NCBI GenBank assembly: GCA_033722375.1
Contig: JAWVZB010000028.1
Coordinates: forward strand, 1 to 30,352
Direction of reading: 5' to 3'
From: JAWVZB01 sp033722375
GTDB lineage: Bacteria > Actinomycetota > Nitriliruptoria > Nitriliruptorales > Nitriliruptoraceae
Length of the DNA: 30,352 nucleotides
Both the position numbers and the translations under genes were made by a program. Below the pieces are notes generated by a model, which saw only the letters and a program-made list of their open reading frames with translations, had not been told where the DNA came from and ran no database searches. Position 1 is the stretch's first letter, and each line of letters begins with the position of its first letter. This document shows, in pieces, positions 1 through 6,803 of this stretch.

Positions 1-59
1 CCCTCGAACCACCCGACGACACCTCCGGAACCGACCCGCCCGGCGATCCCCCCGACTGA
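1..59 (+). CDS. C-terminal tail of an upstream gene (partial)
   Basis: Reading from base 3, an open frame runs to a TGA at 57-59 and encodes a Pro/Asp-rich end (…DDTSGTDPPGDPPD). Its third codon positions are mostly G or C, as in the real genes of the window. The rest of the gene lies outside the window, so no function can be given. It could also be chance coding in GC-rich DNA. Confidence 0.3.
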   Translation, partial: LEPPDDTSGTDPPGDPPD

Positions 60-159
60 CCTCCGAGGACCGCTACCCGCACGCTCCGCAACAGCGAGCC
101 AACACACGCACCTTCGCGCCACCCACCCCGCCGGCCACCACGACCGCGCGGGGCGGACG

Positions 160-181
160 TCCTGCGCGAATCACCGCAGGA
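160..181 (-). terminator. Hairpin downstream of the small Cys protein gene
   Basis: Perfect 7-bp arms TCCTGCG (160-166) and CGCAGGA (175-181) enclose an 8-base loop, 18 bases beyond the stop of the leftward gene. There is no T-run, so it is at best a non-canonical terminator. The rest of 60-199 holds nothing else recognisable. Confidence 0.35.
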
Positions 182-199
182 GTTGCCCTCGGACCGAGC

Positions 200-526
200 T
201 CACGCCCCGGTGGCTGGACTCGTGAACGACCGCAGCGCGGCGTCGAGCATGTGCTCGGCCCCCGGAGGCGCCGAGATCGTCAACCGGACGTGCTCACCTT
301 CAGAGGTGACCTCGAAATCGAAGAACGAGCAACACTCCCGCTCGTCCTCGACGAATCCCTCGACCATCGTCCTCGTCTGATCCGTCGCAGAGAAACGGAG
401 CAGCAGCTTCCGGTCCTCCCGGTCGGTGTCGACCAGCAGCTCGCGGAGCCGTTGTGCCCGGGGCGCCCGCAGGGCCACTGTCTCGGGCTCGATGGTGCAG
501 AAGAAGCGATCTGTGGTGTCGTTCAC
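200..526 (-). CDS. Small conserved protein with ECCSFF motif, function unknown
   Basis: A soluble protein of about 108 residues with no signal peptide or membrane segment. Its central part holds the motif ECCSFFDFEV, and the C-terminal part reads LTISAPPGAEHML. Short actinobacterial proteins with an ECCxFxxF core and a following PPGA block are familiar near metal-resistance genes; this is recalled family knowledge and no function is established. The vicinal cysteines could bind a soft metal or act in redox. An ATG exists at 545-547, but a strong GGAGG lies six bases before the GTG at 524-526, so that GTG is chosen. It follows the sigma/anti-sigma pair in the same direction after about 70 bases and may be co-transcribed. 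Confidence 0.7.
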   Translation of the reverse strand: MNDTTDRFFCTIEPETVALRAPRAQRLRELLVDTDREDRKLLLRFSATDQTRTMVEGFVEDERECCSFFDFEVTSEGEHVRLTISAPPGAEHMLDAALRSFTSPATGA

Positions 527-598
527 GATGTTCCTCCGGTTGATCATCTCACAGGCGGCTGGTGGACGGGGGCCGTACGCGACGAGCCGACCGTCGGA

Positions 599-1381
599 TC
601 AGGGCTGCAGCTCGAGCGACGCGACCATCGCGTCGAGGAGTCGACGCCGCCCGTCGAAGTCCGAGGTGTCGACGTCGTAGGTGACGAGCATCAACGTTCT
701 GTCGCCGAGGTCGACCAGGTACCGGTACGAGCGCACGCCCTCGGGCAGTGCTGCCGCACCAGTCGACTCCCACAGCGCGACGACGGCGGACCGCCCCGCG
801 ACCGTGGTGGACCGCGACGAGAGCTCCCGGTTCTCCCTGCCGGGATCCGCCGCGGTCTCGAGGTCCACGGGCAGGGCCCGCACCGTGACGGCGCCCAGTG
901 GCCCACCTCCGACCGACCCTTCGAGGTTCACCGGTTCGTCGTCGAAGACCTCGCAGCCACCACCGGAACCGGCGTCGTCGGTGTGCCAGTCTTCGGGGTA
1001 GTCGATCGTGAAGAGCCCGTCGCCGCCGGTGCAGCTCGCGGCGAGCGTCATGCCGGGTGACGCCTCGCCTGCTCCCGGGCTCGGGGTCGCCTCGATCGTC
1101 GTTGGTGTCGCGACGGGCGGGGTGTCGCTGCTCCGATCCTGCGCCAGCATGAAGATCGCCCCCGCCAGGACGGCGACCGTGACGGCCACGGCGCCCGCGA
1201 GTGCGGGGCGGGGAGCGGGGATCCTCGCGACCACGCGCTCCAGCCGTGTGAGCAACGACGGCTCTGAGGCCACCTCGTCGGCTGCCATCTCGAGGAGTTC
1301 GCTGCGGGTCTCGTGAACCCACTCGCGGGAGGGGCCGCGGTCATCGCCGAGCTGTCGGATGCGGTCGAGCTCGTCGGTCAT
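599..1381 (-). CDS. Membrane-bound anti-sigma-factor-like protein with extracytoplasmic sensor-like domain
   Basis: 260 residues. The N-terminal ~57 residues are cytoplasmic and charged, residues ~58-80 form one hydrophobic segment, residues ~81-115 are a Pro/Thr/Ser linker, and residues ~117-258 make an outside domain starting at Cys117 with YPEDW (128-132). The start codon overlaps the stop of the ECF sigma gene as ATGA (1378-1381), the usual arrangement for a sigma factor and its membrane anti-sigma factor. No classical zinc-binding HxxxCxxC motif is seen in the N-terminal part, so the anti-sigma role rests on topology and coupling. The outside domain is clearly related to two domains of the divergent lipoprotein at 2200-3744: shared features are the leading Cys, YPxxW, FDxE, STTVAG, PEGxRxYxYxVDLG. 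A cell-envelope signal is the likely input. Confidence 0.8.
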   Translation of the reverse strand: MTDELDRIRQLGDDRGPSREWVHETRSELLEMAADEVASEPSLLTRLERVVARIPAPRPALAGAVAVTVAVLAGAIFMLAQDRSSDTPPVATPTTIEATPSPGAGEASPGMTLAASCTGGDGLFTIDYPEDWHTDDAGSGGGCEVFDDEPVNLEGSVGGGPLGAVTVRALPVDLETAADPGRENRELSSRSTTVAGRSAVVALWESTGAAALPEGVRSYRYLVDLGDRTLMLVTYDVDTSDFDGRRRLLDAMVASLELQP

Positions 1382-1968
1382 CGGCTGCCCTCCGCGGAGC
1401 TGGTGGCGTCGGGTTCTTCGATCTCGAGGTTCTGGCGAACCTGCTTCCTGGCACGGTGGATCCGCGATCGCACCGTGCCGACCGGGACGTCGAGCGCAGC
1501 CGCGATCTCCTCGTAGCTGAGTTCGTCCCAGGCGAACAGCAGCAGCGGCTCACGGTCCCGCTCCGGAAGCTCCTCGAGCGCTTCCGCCACCGGGGCCGAC
1601 GCCAGGCGATCAAGACCCCGCTGCGGATCGGGACCGGTGGAGGTCCCCCGCTCGTTGCGGATCCGCTCCCCCACCCGATCCCGCCGAGCCCGCTCACGGT
1701 GATGTTGTCGGACGAGGTTCGCGGCGATCCCGAACAGCCACGGCTTGGCCGAGTCGTAGTCCAGGTCGAAGTCGTGGCGCTGTTCGAACGCGATGCGGAA
1801 GACCTCCGCGGCCAGGTCGTTGGCCGCTTCCTCATCACCGACGCGGGTCCACACGAACTTCCACATCGCGTCGTGGTGGCGGTCGAAGATCTGTGCGAAC
1901 GCGTGCGGGTCGCCGAGCGAGCGCGCGATGACCGCAGCGTCGGTCGATCCGTCGTCCGACGTGGACAT
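1378..1968 (-). CDS. ECF-type RNA polymerase sigma factor
   Basis: About 196 residues, normal for an extracytoplasmic-function sigma factor. Region 2 runs from ~18 to ~85 (FAQIFDRHHDAMWKFVW, then NDLAAEVFRIAF and the AKPWLFGIAANLVRQHHR core recognition helix). Region 4 runs from ~125 to ~185 with LPERDREPLLL, then the helix-turn-helix LSYEEIAAALDVPVGTVRSR. The ATG at 1966-1968 is chosen because the -10-like TACCGT lies upstream of it at 2016-2021, while the longer frame (to 2037) would start before the transcript. An AGGAGG sits 15 bases upstream, rather far. The gene overlaps the anti-sigma-like gene by four bases, and the lipoprotein with related domains is divergent. Confidence 0.93.
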   Translation of the reverse strand: MSTSDDGSTDAAVIARSLGDPHAFAQIFDRHHDAMWKFVWTRVGDEEAANDLAAEVFRIAFEQRHDFDLDYDSAKPWLFGIAANLVRQHHRERARRDRVGERIRNERGTSTGPDPQRGLDRLASAPVAEALEELPERDREPLLLFAWDELSYEEIAAALDVPVGTVRSRIHRARKQVRQNLEIEEPDATSSAEGSR

Positions 1969-2015
1969 GGGGACGCTCGACAACCTCCTCATGGCCCGAG
2001 GCCAGAACGCCGCCG

Positions 2016-2021
2016 ACGGTA
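2016..2021 (-). promoter_or_regulatory. Candidate -10 of the ECF sigma operon
   Basis: TACCGT on the minus strand, of the TANNNT type seen before several genes here. It would start transcription near 2009 and leave a leader of about 40 bases before the ATG at 1968. No convincing -35 was found. Confidence 0.35.
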
Positions 2022-2092
2022 GTGCCACTGCTGTCATCGGGCGGTTCCGCTCATCGTGATCTCACCCGTAGTTGTGGCTGCTCCCCCGGCTG

Positions 2093-2138
2093 GTTCACGA
2101 CCGTTCGCTGAGCGCACACGCCACAGGGCGTCGTGAAC
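2093..2138. promoter_or_regulatory. Inverted repeat between the ECF sigma operon and the lipoprotein gene
   Basis: GTTCACGA (2093-2100) and TCGTGAAC (2131-2138) form perfect 8-bp arms 30 bases apart; outside them CCGGCT and AGCCGG add further pairing with a four-base offset. The position in the divergent region fits an operator or a leader hairpin of the lipoprotein transcript. The remainder of 1969-2199 shows no gene. Confidence 0.35.
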
Positions 2139-2199
2139 TCCGCAGCCGGCTCACCACAACCACGAACGAGAACCCAAGGCCGCCAACCCTGGAGCATCC

Positions 2200-3744
2200 A
2201 TGACACTCCGCATCGTGACGCTGTTCTTCATCGTCGTGGGCGTCGCCGCCTGCGGGGTCGCGCAGGACGACCTCGCCGATCTGGCGGACGTCGAACCGAC
2301 CGGCCCCACCGCGACCGCGACCGCTGGGGAGACCGGCGCCGACCTGGCGCTCACGGAGCGCTGCACCGAGAGCGAGCTCGGCTACCGCATCGCCTACCCC
2401 GACGGCTGGCGGACCAACCCTGGTGACGTCCTGCCGGCCTGTCGCCTCTTCGATCCCGAGTCGGTCGACATCACCGCGGGCACGGAGATCCCCTTCGACA
2501 TCGCGGTGACGATCCGCTCGAGCGACGAGCCGCTGGAGACCTTCACCAGTGAGGACGAGGGTGCCGAGGTCCTGGGGAGCGAGCGGACCACGGTGGCGGG
2601 CCACGATGCCGTGGCACTCGAGAAGCGCGGTACCGGCGCAGCCCTCGTCCCCGAGGGTCAGCGCTTCTACCAGTACGCCGTGGACCTCGGACCGACGACC
2701 CTCGTGGCCACCACTCACGAGGTGGGGAGAGATCTGAACGATGCCGTCACGCTGCTCGATCAGATGATGGCGACCCTCGAGCTCGTCGACCACGACAGCG
2801 ATCGCGACCGGAACGACACCGGCTCGAGCGAGCACGACCACTCGGAGGAACCCTCCGAGGAGCCCTCGCCCGAGGACACGGAGACGACCGCAGCGACCCT
2901 CCCGTCCGAGCAACGGCGCTGCACGATCGAACCCGACGTCGAGAGCGTGGAGGAGATCCGCTTCGCGCATCCCGCCGGGTGGCGCGTCGAGAGCGACACC
3001 TGCACCTACTTCGACCCCGTCGCCGACGAGGTGGCCGACGACACCGAGCCCGACGTCGCTGTCACGATGAGAACGGCCGACGTGACGTTCGAGGAGGCAG
3101 CCGCCTCCGGCCCGGAGACGCGCGACGAGGTCCGCTACGTGGGCGCGACGAGCGGACACACCACCGTCCGTATCCGCGCGGTCGCGACCGGCGAGGGCCA
3201 GCGCCCCGAAGGCACCCCGACCCTCACGTACGTCGTGGATCTCGGCCGTGACAGCGGAACCGGGACGCTCATCGCCACCGCCAGCAGCTCCCCGGGGGCT
3301 TCGTTCGAGCTCGCCTCCCGGGCGCTCGATCGGATCGCCCGGACCCTGATCGTGTCACCACCCACGCCGGCGGCAGAGACGATGGTGATCACCCGACGCG
3401 AGCGGGATCCCGCGCCGTACGTGGTGACCTACGACCACGAGTGTTTCCGGCTGCACCGCGACGACCTGCGGCAGCCTGCGGCCGACGAGGCGTGCGATCT
3501 GACCCTCGGCGAGAAGCAGTTCGCCGCAGCGACCCTGAGCGACGGTGACCTCGAGGTGGTCACGGGCCTCACGACACCGCTGGCGGCGTTCGTCGTGAGC
3601 GATGCCGCCAGCGCCCCGTACGGCGCCGTGACCCAGAGCCTCGAAGGCGCGAGCGCCTTCGCCTACGAGATCATCGACACGCCGATCGAGATCCGGGCAC
3701 TCGACGTTGATGGCCAGCAGCGCGCGACGACCACGGTCGGGTGA
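2200..3744 (+). CDS. Lipoprotein with two copies of the anti-sigma outside domain
   Basis: 514 residues. The N-terminus is a signal peptide with lipobox VAAC and Cys18 as the likely lipidated residue, so the protein is outside the membrane. Copy 1 of the shared domain spans ~55-190 (Cys55, YPDGW at 66-70, FDPES, RTTVAGHDAV, PEGQRFYQYAVDLG). An acidic, Ser/Glu/Asp-rich linker follows. Copy 2 spans ~243-385 (HPAGW, FDPV, TTVRIRAV, PEGTPTLTYVVDLG). Residues ~395-514 form another region that I do not recognise, with two Cys. A TGGAG precedes the ATG. Divergence from the sigma/anti-sigma operon and the shared domain suggest it senses the same signal or belongs to the regulon. The function is not known. 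Confidence 0.88.
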   Translation: MTLRIVTLFFIVVGVAACGVAQDDLADLADVEPTGPTATATAGETGADLALTERCTESELGYRIAYPDGWRTNPGDVLPACRLFDPESVDITAGTEIPFDIAVTIRSSDEPLETFTSEDEGAEVLGSERTTVAGHDAVALEKRGTGAALVPEGQRFYQYAVDLGPTTLVATTHEVGRDLNDAVTLLDQMMATLELVDHDSDRDRNDTGSSEHDHSEEPSEEPSPEDTETTAATLPSEQRRCTIEPDVESVEEIRFAHPAGWRVESDTCTYFDPVADEVADDTEPDVAVTMRTADVTFEEAAASGPETRDEVRYVGATSGHTTVRIRAVATGEGQRPEGTPTLTYVVDLGRDSGTGTLIATASSSPGASFELASRALDRIARTLIVSPPTPAAETMVITRRERDPAPYVVTYDHECFRLHRDDLRQPAADEACDLTLGEKQFAAATLSDGDLEVVTGLTTPLAAFVVSDAASAPYGAVTQSLEGASAFAYEIIDTPIEIRALDVDGQQRATTTVG

Positions 3745-3765
3745 CTCTCGGACCTGGGGCAGAGC

Positions 3766-4779
3766 TCAGCGGGACAGCGATCCCACGAAGTCGCCGTGGA
3801 CGAGGTCGAGGACGTTGTCCGAGCCGAGGAAGTCCCGCGGGAACTCCAGCTTGAAGTCCCGGATCGACGCGATCTCCTCCCAGGTCTCCTCGTCGAGCTC
3901 GACCTCGAGTGCTTCGAGCTGTCCCTCGAGCTGCTCGACGCTGCGCGCCCCGAGGATCGGGATCGGACCTCCGGCCATCGGATGCGACCGCGCCCAAGCG
4001 ACCCCCAGCGCGACCGGGGTCGTGCCCACCCGGTCCGCGATCGACACGAACTCCCGCACCTGCGCGGCGGTCTCGTCCTTGAGCTCCTTGACCCTCGCAT
4101 CCTCGGGGTCGTCCTCGAGGTGCTTTCCGGTGAGCGCCCCGCCCCCGAGCACCCCCCAGACGAACACCGCGAGCCCGAGCGCGTCGGCCATCGGGATCAC
4201 GTCCCGCTCGACGCTGCGGCTGAAGGCCGAGTAGGGCACCTGGACCGCCACCGGGACCGGCCACCCGCGCTGCTCGGCCAGCGTCACCGCCTGGGACACC
4301 ACCCAGGCGGGCGTGTCGGAGAACGCGACGTAGTGGACCTGCCCGGAACGCACCAGGTCGTCCATCGCCCGCAACACCTCGACCAGTGGCGTGGTGTCGT
4401 CCCACATGTGGAGGTAGAGCAGGTCGACGTAGTCCGTGCGCATCCGTTCCAGGCTCTCCCGCACCGTGCGCAGCATGTTCTTGCGCGAGTTGCCGCCGGC
4501 GTTGATGTCGGTCCGGTCGGTGGTCAGCGTGTACTTGGTTGCGACCACGTAGCGGTCCCGGTCGCCCTCGATCAGATCGCCGACGATGCGCTCGGCGCTG
4601 CCGTCGGTGTAGTTGCACGCGGTGTCGATGAGGTTGCCACCGGCCTCGACGTAGCGCTCGAACATGGCGGCACAGGTGTCCGCGTCGGCGCCCCACCCCC
4701 AGTCCGTGCCGAAGGTCATCGTTCCGAGCGCCAGCTCGGACACGCGCAGGCCGCTCCGGCCGAGTGTGCGGTAGTTCAT
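3766..4779 (-). CDS. Aldo/keto reductase
   Basis: 337 residues, the normal length for the NAD(P)H-dependent aldo/keto reductase superfamily (TIM barrel), which reduces aldehydes and ketones in the cytoplasm. The start MNYRTLGRSGLRVSELALGTM is typical of the YajO/Gpr-like branch. The catalytic set is visible: Asp and Tyr in LIDTACNYTDG, Lys in VVATKYTL and His in LLYLHMWDD. The C-terminal cofactor-binding part includes PIPILGARSVEQLEGQLEAL. The ATG at 4777-4779 overlaps the stop of the upstream regulator as ATGA, so translation is coupled and the enzyme is probably controlled by that regulator. The substrate is unknown; the longer frame upstream lies inside the regulator and is rejected. Confidence 0.92.
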   Translation of the reverse strand: MNYRTLGRSGLRVSELALGTMTFGTDWGWGADADTCAAMFERYVEAGGNLIDTACNYTDGSAERIVGDLIEGDRDRYVVATKYTLTTDRTDINAGGNSRKNMLRTVRESLERMRTDYVDLLYLHMWDDTTPLVEVLRAMDDLVRSGQVHYVAFSDTPAWVVSQAVTLAEQRGWPVPVAVQVPYSAFSRSVERDVIPMADALGLAVFVWGVLGGGALTGKHLEDDPEDARVKELKDETAAQVREFVSIADRVGTTPVALGVAWARSHPMAGGPIPILGARSVEQLEGQLEALEVELDEETWEEIASIRDFKLEFPRDFLGSDNVLDLVHGDFVGSLSR

Positions 4780-5816
4780 CTGTGGTCTCCCGTTCTCGTG
4801 TTGTCGCGGGGCGTGGTCGAGGGGGCCGTGGGATCCCCCAGCAGCTGGAGGAGTCGCGCGGCGGCGTTGCGGATGCGGGCGGGGCGGACCTCGTAGCGGT
4901 AGCGCCACGCCTGCCCGGCCAGCCCGATCACGCCCGCATCCCGGAGCACGCCGAGGTGCTGGTGCGTGGTCGACTTGGCGAGGCCGGAGGCGCGGGCGAG
5001 ATCGCTCACGCCTCCAGGATCACGGGCGAGGTGACGCAGGAGCTCGAGTCGACTGACCTCGCCGAGCGCGGCGAACACCTCGGCGAGGAGTTCCAGTTCG
5101 TCCTTGTGGTCACTGGTCGCGTCGTAGGCCACGATCCGGGTGCCCTCGTCCTGGGCGAGCACCTGACCGGACCGGCCCGCGAACTCCGGGACCAGCGCGA
5201 CCTCGTCGGTGTAGTCCTCGGGTTCGAAACGGAAACCGTCGGTCACGCGCTCGACGGTGTCGAGGGGTGCCTCGTCAGCCGGGATGGCGCGGTCCACCGA
5301 GTCGTGGAGCTCCGCGATCCGGTCGAGGCGGGGCGCCACGACCTCGTCGAACCAGGCCTCGAGAGCGGCCACGATCAACTGCTTGCCACGCTCGGGCCCG
5401 GCGTCGAGCAGGGTGGCGAGGGCGTCGGCGGCACGCCCCGCGTAGTAGCGCTCGTTGGCCAGGAGCCGCAGGCCGGCACCCCGGTCCCCCGCCGCTGCGG
5501 CCTCGAGGTCGTTGGCGTCGGTGCACTCACGCCACGCCGGCACGTTGCCACCGACCACGAACCGCATCAGGTCCGCGGCCTCGAGTTGCGCCACGCGGGC
5601 GAGGAAGTCGTCAGGGGCGGCGTGCTCGTCGATGTCGAGCGCGAGCGGCAGCAGGTGGAACCAGACCTCCCCCGTGGTGTCCCCGACCGCCGATACGGCC
5701 GCCTGCACCGCGGCAGGAGCGTCGTCCGACCACGTGGGGGTCTCCCCCCTCGCGGTCGCGGCGAGGCCGATCAGGGCCTCGGTGACCGCCCCGCCGTGGA
5801 ACCGCACGTGCACCAC
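4776..5816 (-). CDS. ArsR-family transcriptional regulator with N-terminal DUF5937-like region
   Basis: 346 residues. The N-terminal ~240 residues match the type of large domain found before ArsR-like winged helices in actinobacteria (DUF5937, recalled from its general pattern). Residues ~245-325 form the winged helix: AEVFAALGEVSRLELLRHLARDPGGVSDLARASGLAKSTTHQHLGVLRDAGVI. No Cys cluster of the metal-sensing ArsR type is seen in the helix, so a small-molecule or protein ligand is more likely than a metal. The start is GTG at 5814-5816 (GTG GTG CAC). Two palindromic sites lie 14-56 bases upstream, pointing to autoregulation. It is coupled to the aldo/keto reductase. Confidence 0.88.
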   Translation of the reverse strand: MVHVRFHGGAVTEALIGLAATARGETPTWSDDAPAAVQAAVSAVGDTTGEVWFHLLPLALDIDEHAAPDDFLARVAQLEAADLMRFVVGGNVPAWRECTDANDLEAAAAGDRGAGLRLLANERYYAGRAADALATLLDAGPERGKQLIVAALEAWFDEVVAPRLDRIAELHDSVDRAIPADEAPLDTVERVTDGFRFEPEDYTDEVALVPEFAGRSGQVLAQDEGTRIVAYDATSDHKDELELLAEVFAALGEVSRLELLRHLARDPGGVSDLARASGLAKSTTHQHLGVLRDAGVIGLAGQAWRYRYEVRPARIRNAAARLLQLLGDPTAPSTTPRDNTRTGDHR

Positions 5817-5829
5817 CGCGACTTCTTTC

Positions 5830-5872
5830 GTTCGTCATATACCGAACAACTCGTTCGTAGTATGCCGAACGA
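5830..5872. promoter_or_regulatory. Two direct-repeated palindromic operators before the DUF5937-ArsR gene
   Basis: Site 1 is GTTCG-N8-CGAAC at 5830-5847 and site 2 is TCGTTCG-N8-CGAACGA at 5851-5872 (core 5853-5870). The two cores share the same arms and an AT-rich spacer and are offset by 23 bp, about two helical turns, so dimers would bind the same face. They fill most of the 67-base gap after arsR and overlap the AT-rich TATATG that could be a -10, which suits repression of the regulator/reductase pair. Confidence 0.75.
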
Positions 5873-5883
5873 CCACGGACTCG

Positions 5884-6213
5884 TCAACCGTCGAGCGCGT
5901 CGCGCAGTACCTCCAGCCGTGCGGGAACCGCGCGGAACCAGGCCCACTTCCCGCGTTGCTCGCGTTCGAGCAGCCCAGCCTCGGTCAGCACCGAGAGGTG
6001 GTGGCTCACGGTCGGCTGGCTGCGGTCCAGGGCGCCCGGGAGATCGCAGGCACAGACCTCCCCGCCTTCGGCGGTCGCGACCAGGCTGAGCAGTCTCAGC
6101 CGGATCGGGTCGGCGAGCACCTTGAACGCGGCGGCGAGGTCCTCGGCCTGCCCCGGTGTCAGGGCACGGTCGAGGACCGGTTCGCAGCAGCGCTGGATCG
6201 TGCGGACCTCCAT
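5884..6213 (-). CDS. arsR: ArsR-family metalloregulator, arsenite-type
   Basis: 109 residues, the usual ArsR/SmtB size: a winged-helix repressor that leaves DNA on binding metal. The recognition region is LDRSQPTVSHHLSVLTEAGLLE. Cysteines are at 9-10 (RCCEP) and in the segment EVCACDLP (54 and 56). A vicinal N-terminal pair plus a Cys near the DNA-binding helices is the As(III) site layout known for Corynebacterium glutamicum ArsR; CxC in the alpha-3 region is the E. coli-type layout, so the exact site is uncertain. The ATG at 6211-6213 shares its A with the TGA of arsI (TGATG), giving coupling; a GTG three codons earlier is possible. The nearby palindrome at 6671-6692 is the likely operator. 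Confidence 0.93.
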   Translation of the reverse strand: MEVRTIQRCCEPVLDRALTPGQAEDLAAAFKVLADPIRLRLLSLVATAEGGEVCACDLPGALDRSQPTVSHHLSVLTEAGLLEREQRGKWAWFRAVPARLEVLRDALDG

Positions 6214-6629
6214 CAGCAGCACGCCGTCGCGAGCGGAAGGCCGTCGTCACCGGCGGCCGGTTCGGACTCGTCCTGGAGGACGGTGTAGACCTCCCACCGC
6301 TCCCCGTCGGGGCCGGCCGTCCACACCTTGTCCTGGACGGCGTGGCAGCAGAGCTCGGCGGTGCGGACGTCAGCCGGCAGGCCGGCGGCCTGGATCTCGT
6401 TGATCGAGGCGGCCACGTCGTCGGTCGAGTCGACCTCGACCCCGAGGTGGTTGATGCTGCCTCCACTCCCCTCGCCCTCGACGAGCACGAGCTTCAGCGG
6501 CGGCTCGGCGATGGCGAAGTTCGCGTAGCCCGGGCGGACCTTCCTCGGCGGGGTGCCGAAGAGCGTGGAGTAGAAGCCGATCGCGTCGTCGAGATCGGAC
6601 ACGTTCAGGGCGAGCTGGATGCGGGACAT
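6213..6629 (-). CDS. arsI: ArsI/CadI-family metalloenzyme (vicinal oxygen chelate fold)
   Basis: 138 residues with the VOC/glyoxalase fold: MSRIQLALNVSDLDDAIGFY at the start, INHLGVEV in the middle and GERWEVYTVL near the end. Gln5, His61 and Glu113 stand where the Fe(II) ligands of the fold are expected. The vicinal pair Cys94-Cys95 in TAELCCHAVQDKVW is the hallmark of ArsI, a C-As lyase that cleaves methyl- and aryl-As(III) with oxygen; the same family also carries the name CadI from mycobacterial cadmium induction. The C-terminus ends in another Cys-Cys. A good AGGAG sits eight bases before the ATG at 6627-6629. It is the first gene of the cluster, followed by arsR. Confidence 0.9.
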   Translation of the reverse strand: MSRIQLALNVSDLDDAIGFYSTLFGTPPRKVRPGYANFAIAEPPLKLVLVEGEGSGGSINHLGVEVDSTDDVAASINEIQAAGLPADVRTAELCCHAVQDKVWTAGPDGERWEVYTVLQDESEPAAGDDGLPLATACC

Positions 6630-6640
6630 CGGGCTGTCTC

Positions 6641-6668
6641 CTCGTCGTTGGTGACTCGTCGTTGGTGA
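6641..6668. repeat. Tandem 14-bp repeat in the arsI leader
   Basis: CTCGTCGTTGGTGA occurs twice without a gap (6641-6654, 6655-6668), between the operator and the arsI start. It carries a complement of the AGGAG on its leftmost edge and looks like a recent slippage duplication. Confidence 0.85.
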
Positions 6669-6670
6669 GT

Positions 6671-6692
6671 CATATCGATTTCCATCGATATG
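6671..6692. promoter_or_regulatory. ArsR-type operator palindrome
   Basis: CATATCGAT (6671-6679) and ATCGATATG (6684-6692) are perfect 9-bp arms around TTCC. The AT-rich palindrome covers the predicted start point of arsI transcription, just after the -10. An additional partial copy of the core, CATCGATG, is at 6707-6714 inside the promoter spacer. ArsR is the natural binding protein. Confidence 0.8.
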
Positions 6693-6693
6693 A

Positions 6694-6722
6694 ACAGTAC
6701 GACACACATCGATGGCTGTCAA
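6694..6722 (-). promoter_or_regulatory. Promoter of the arsI-arsR operon
   Basis: On the minus strand, TTGACA (6722-6717), a spacer of exactly 17 bases, then TACTGT (6699-6694). This is a near-consensus primary-sigma promoter. Its predicted start near 6687 lies within the operator at 6671-6692. Confidence 0.8.
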
Positions 6723-6767
6723 TACGTTCTCCGCTGTCCGTACACCAGGCGCACGCGGGATCGTGGC

Positions 6768-6773
6768 TAGCGT
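6768..6773 (+). promoter_or_regulatory. Candidate -10 of the lactate monooxygenase-like gene
   Basis: TAGCGT, with a start point expected near 6780 and a leader of about 24 bases holding GAGGAG before the ATG. No clear -35 is present. Confidence 0.35.
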
Positions 6774-6803
6774 GGGCCGTCGCCCCCACGAGGAGTCACG
6801 GAC

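Noticed and set aside
3766..4908. Longer 380-codon start for the first aldo/keto reductase
   Set aside because: The extra 43 codons lie inside the upstream regulator gene, and the family starts at MNYRTLG, which coincides with an ATGA overlap.
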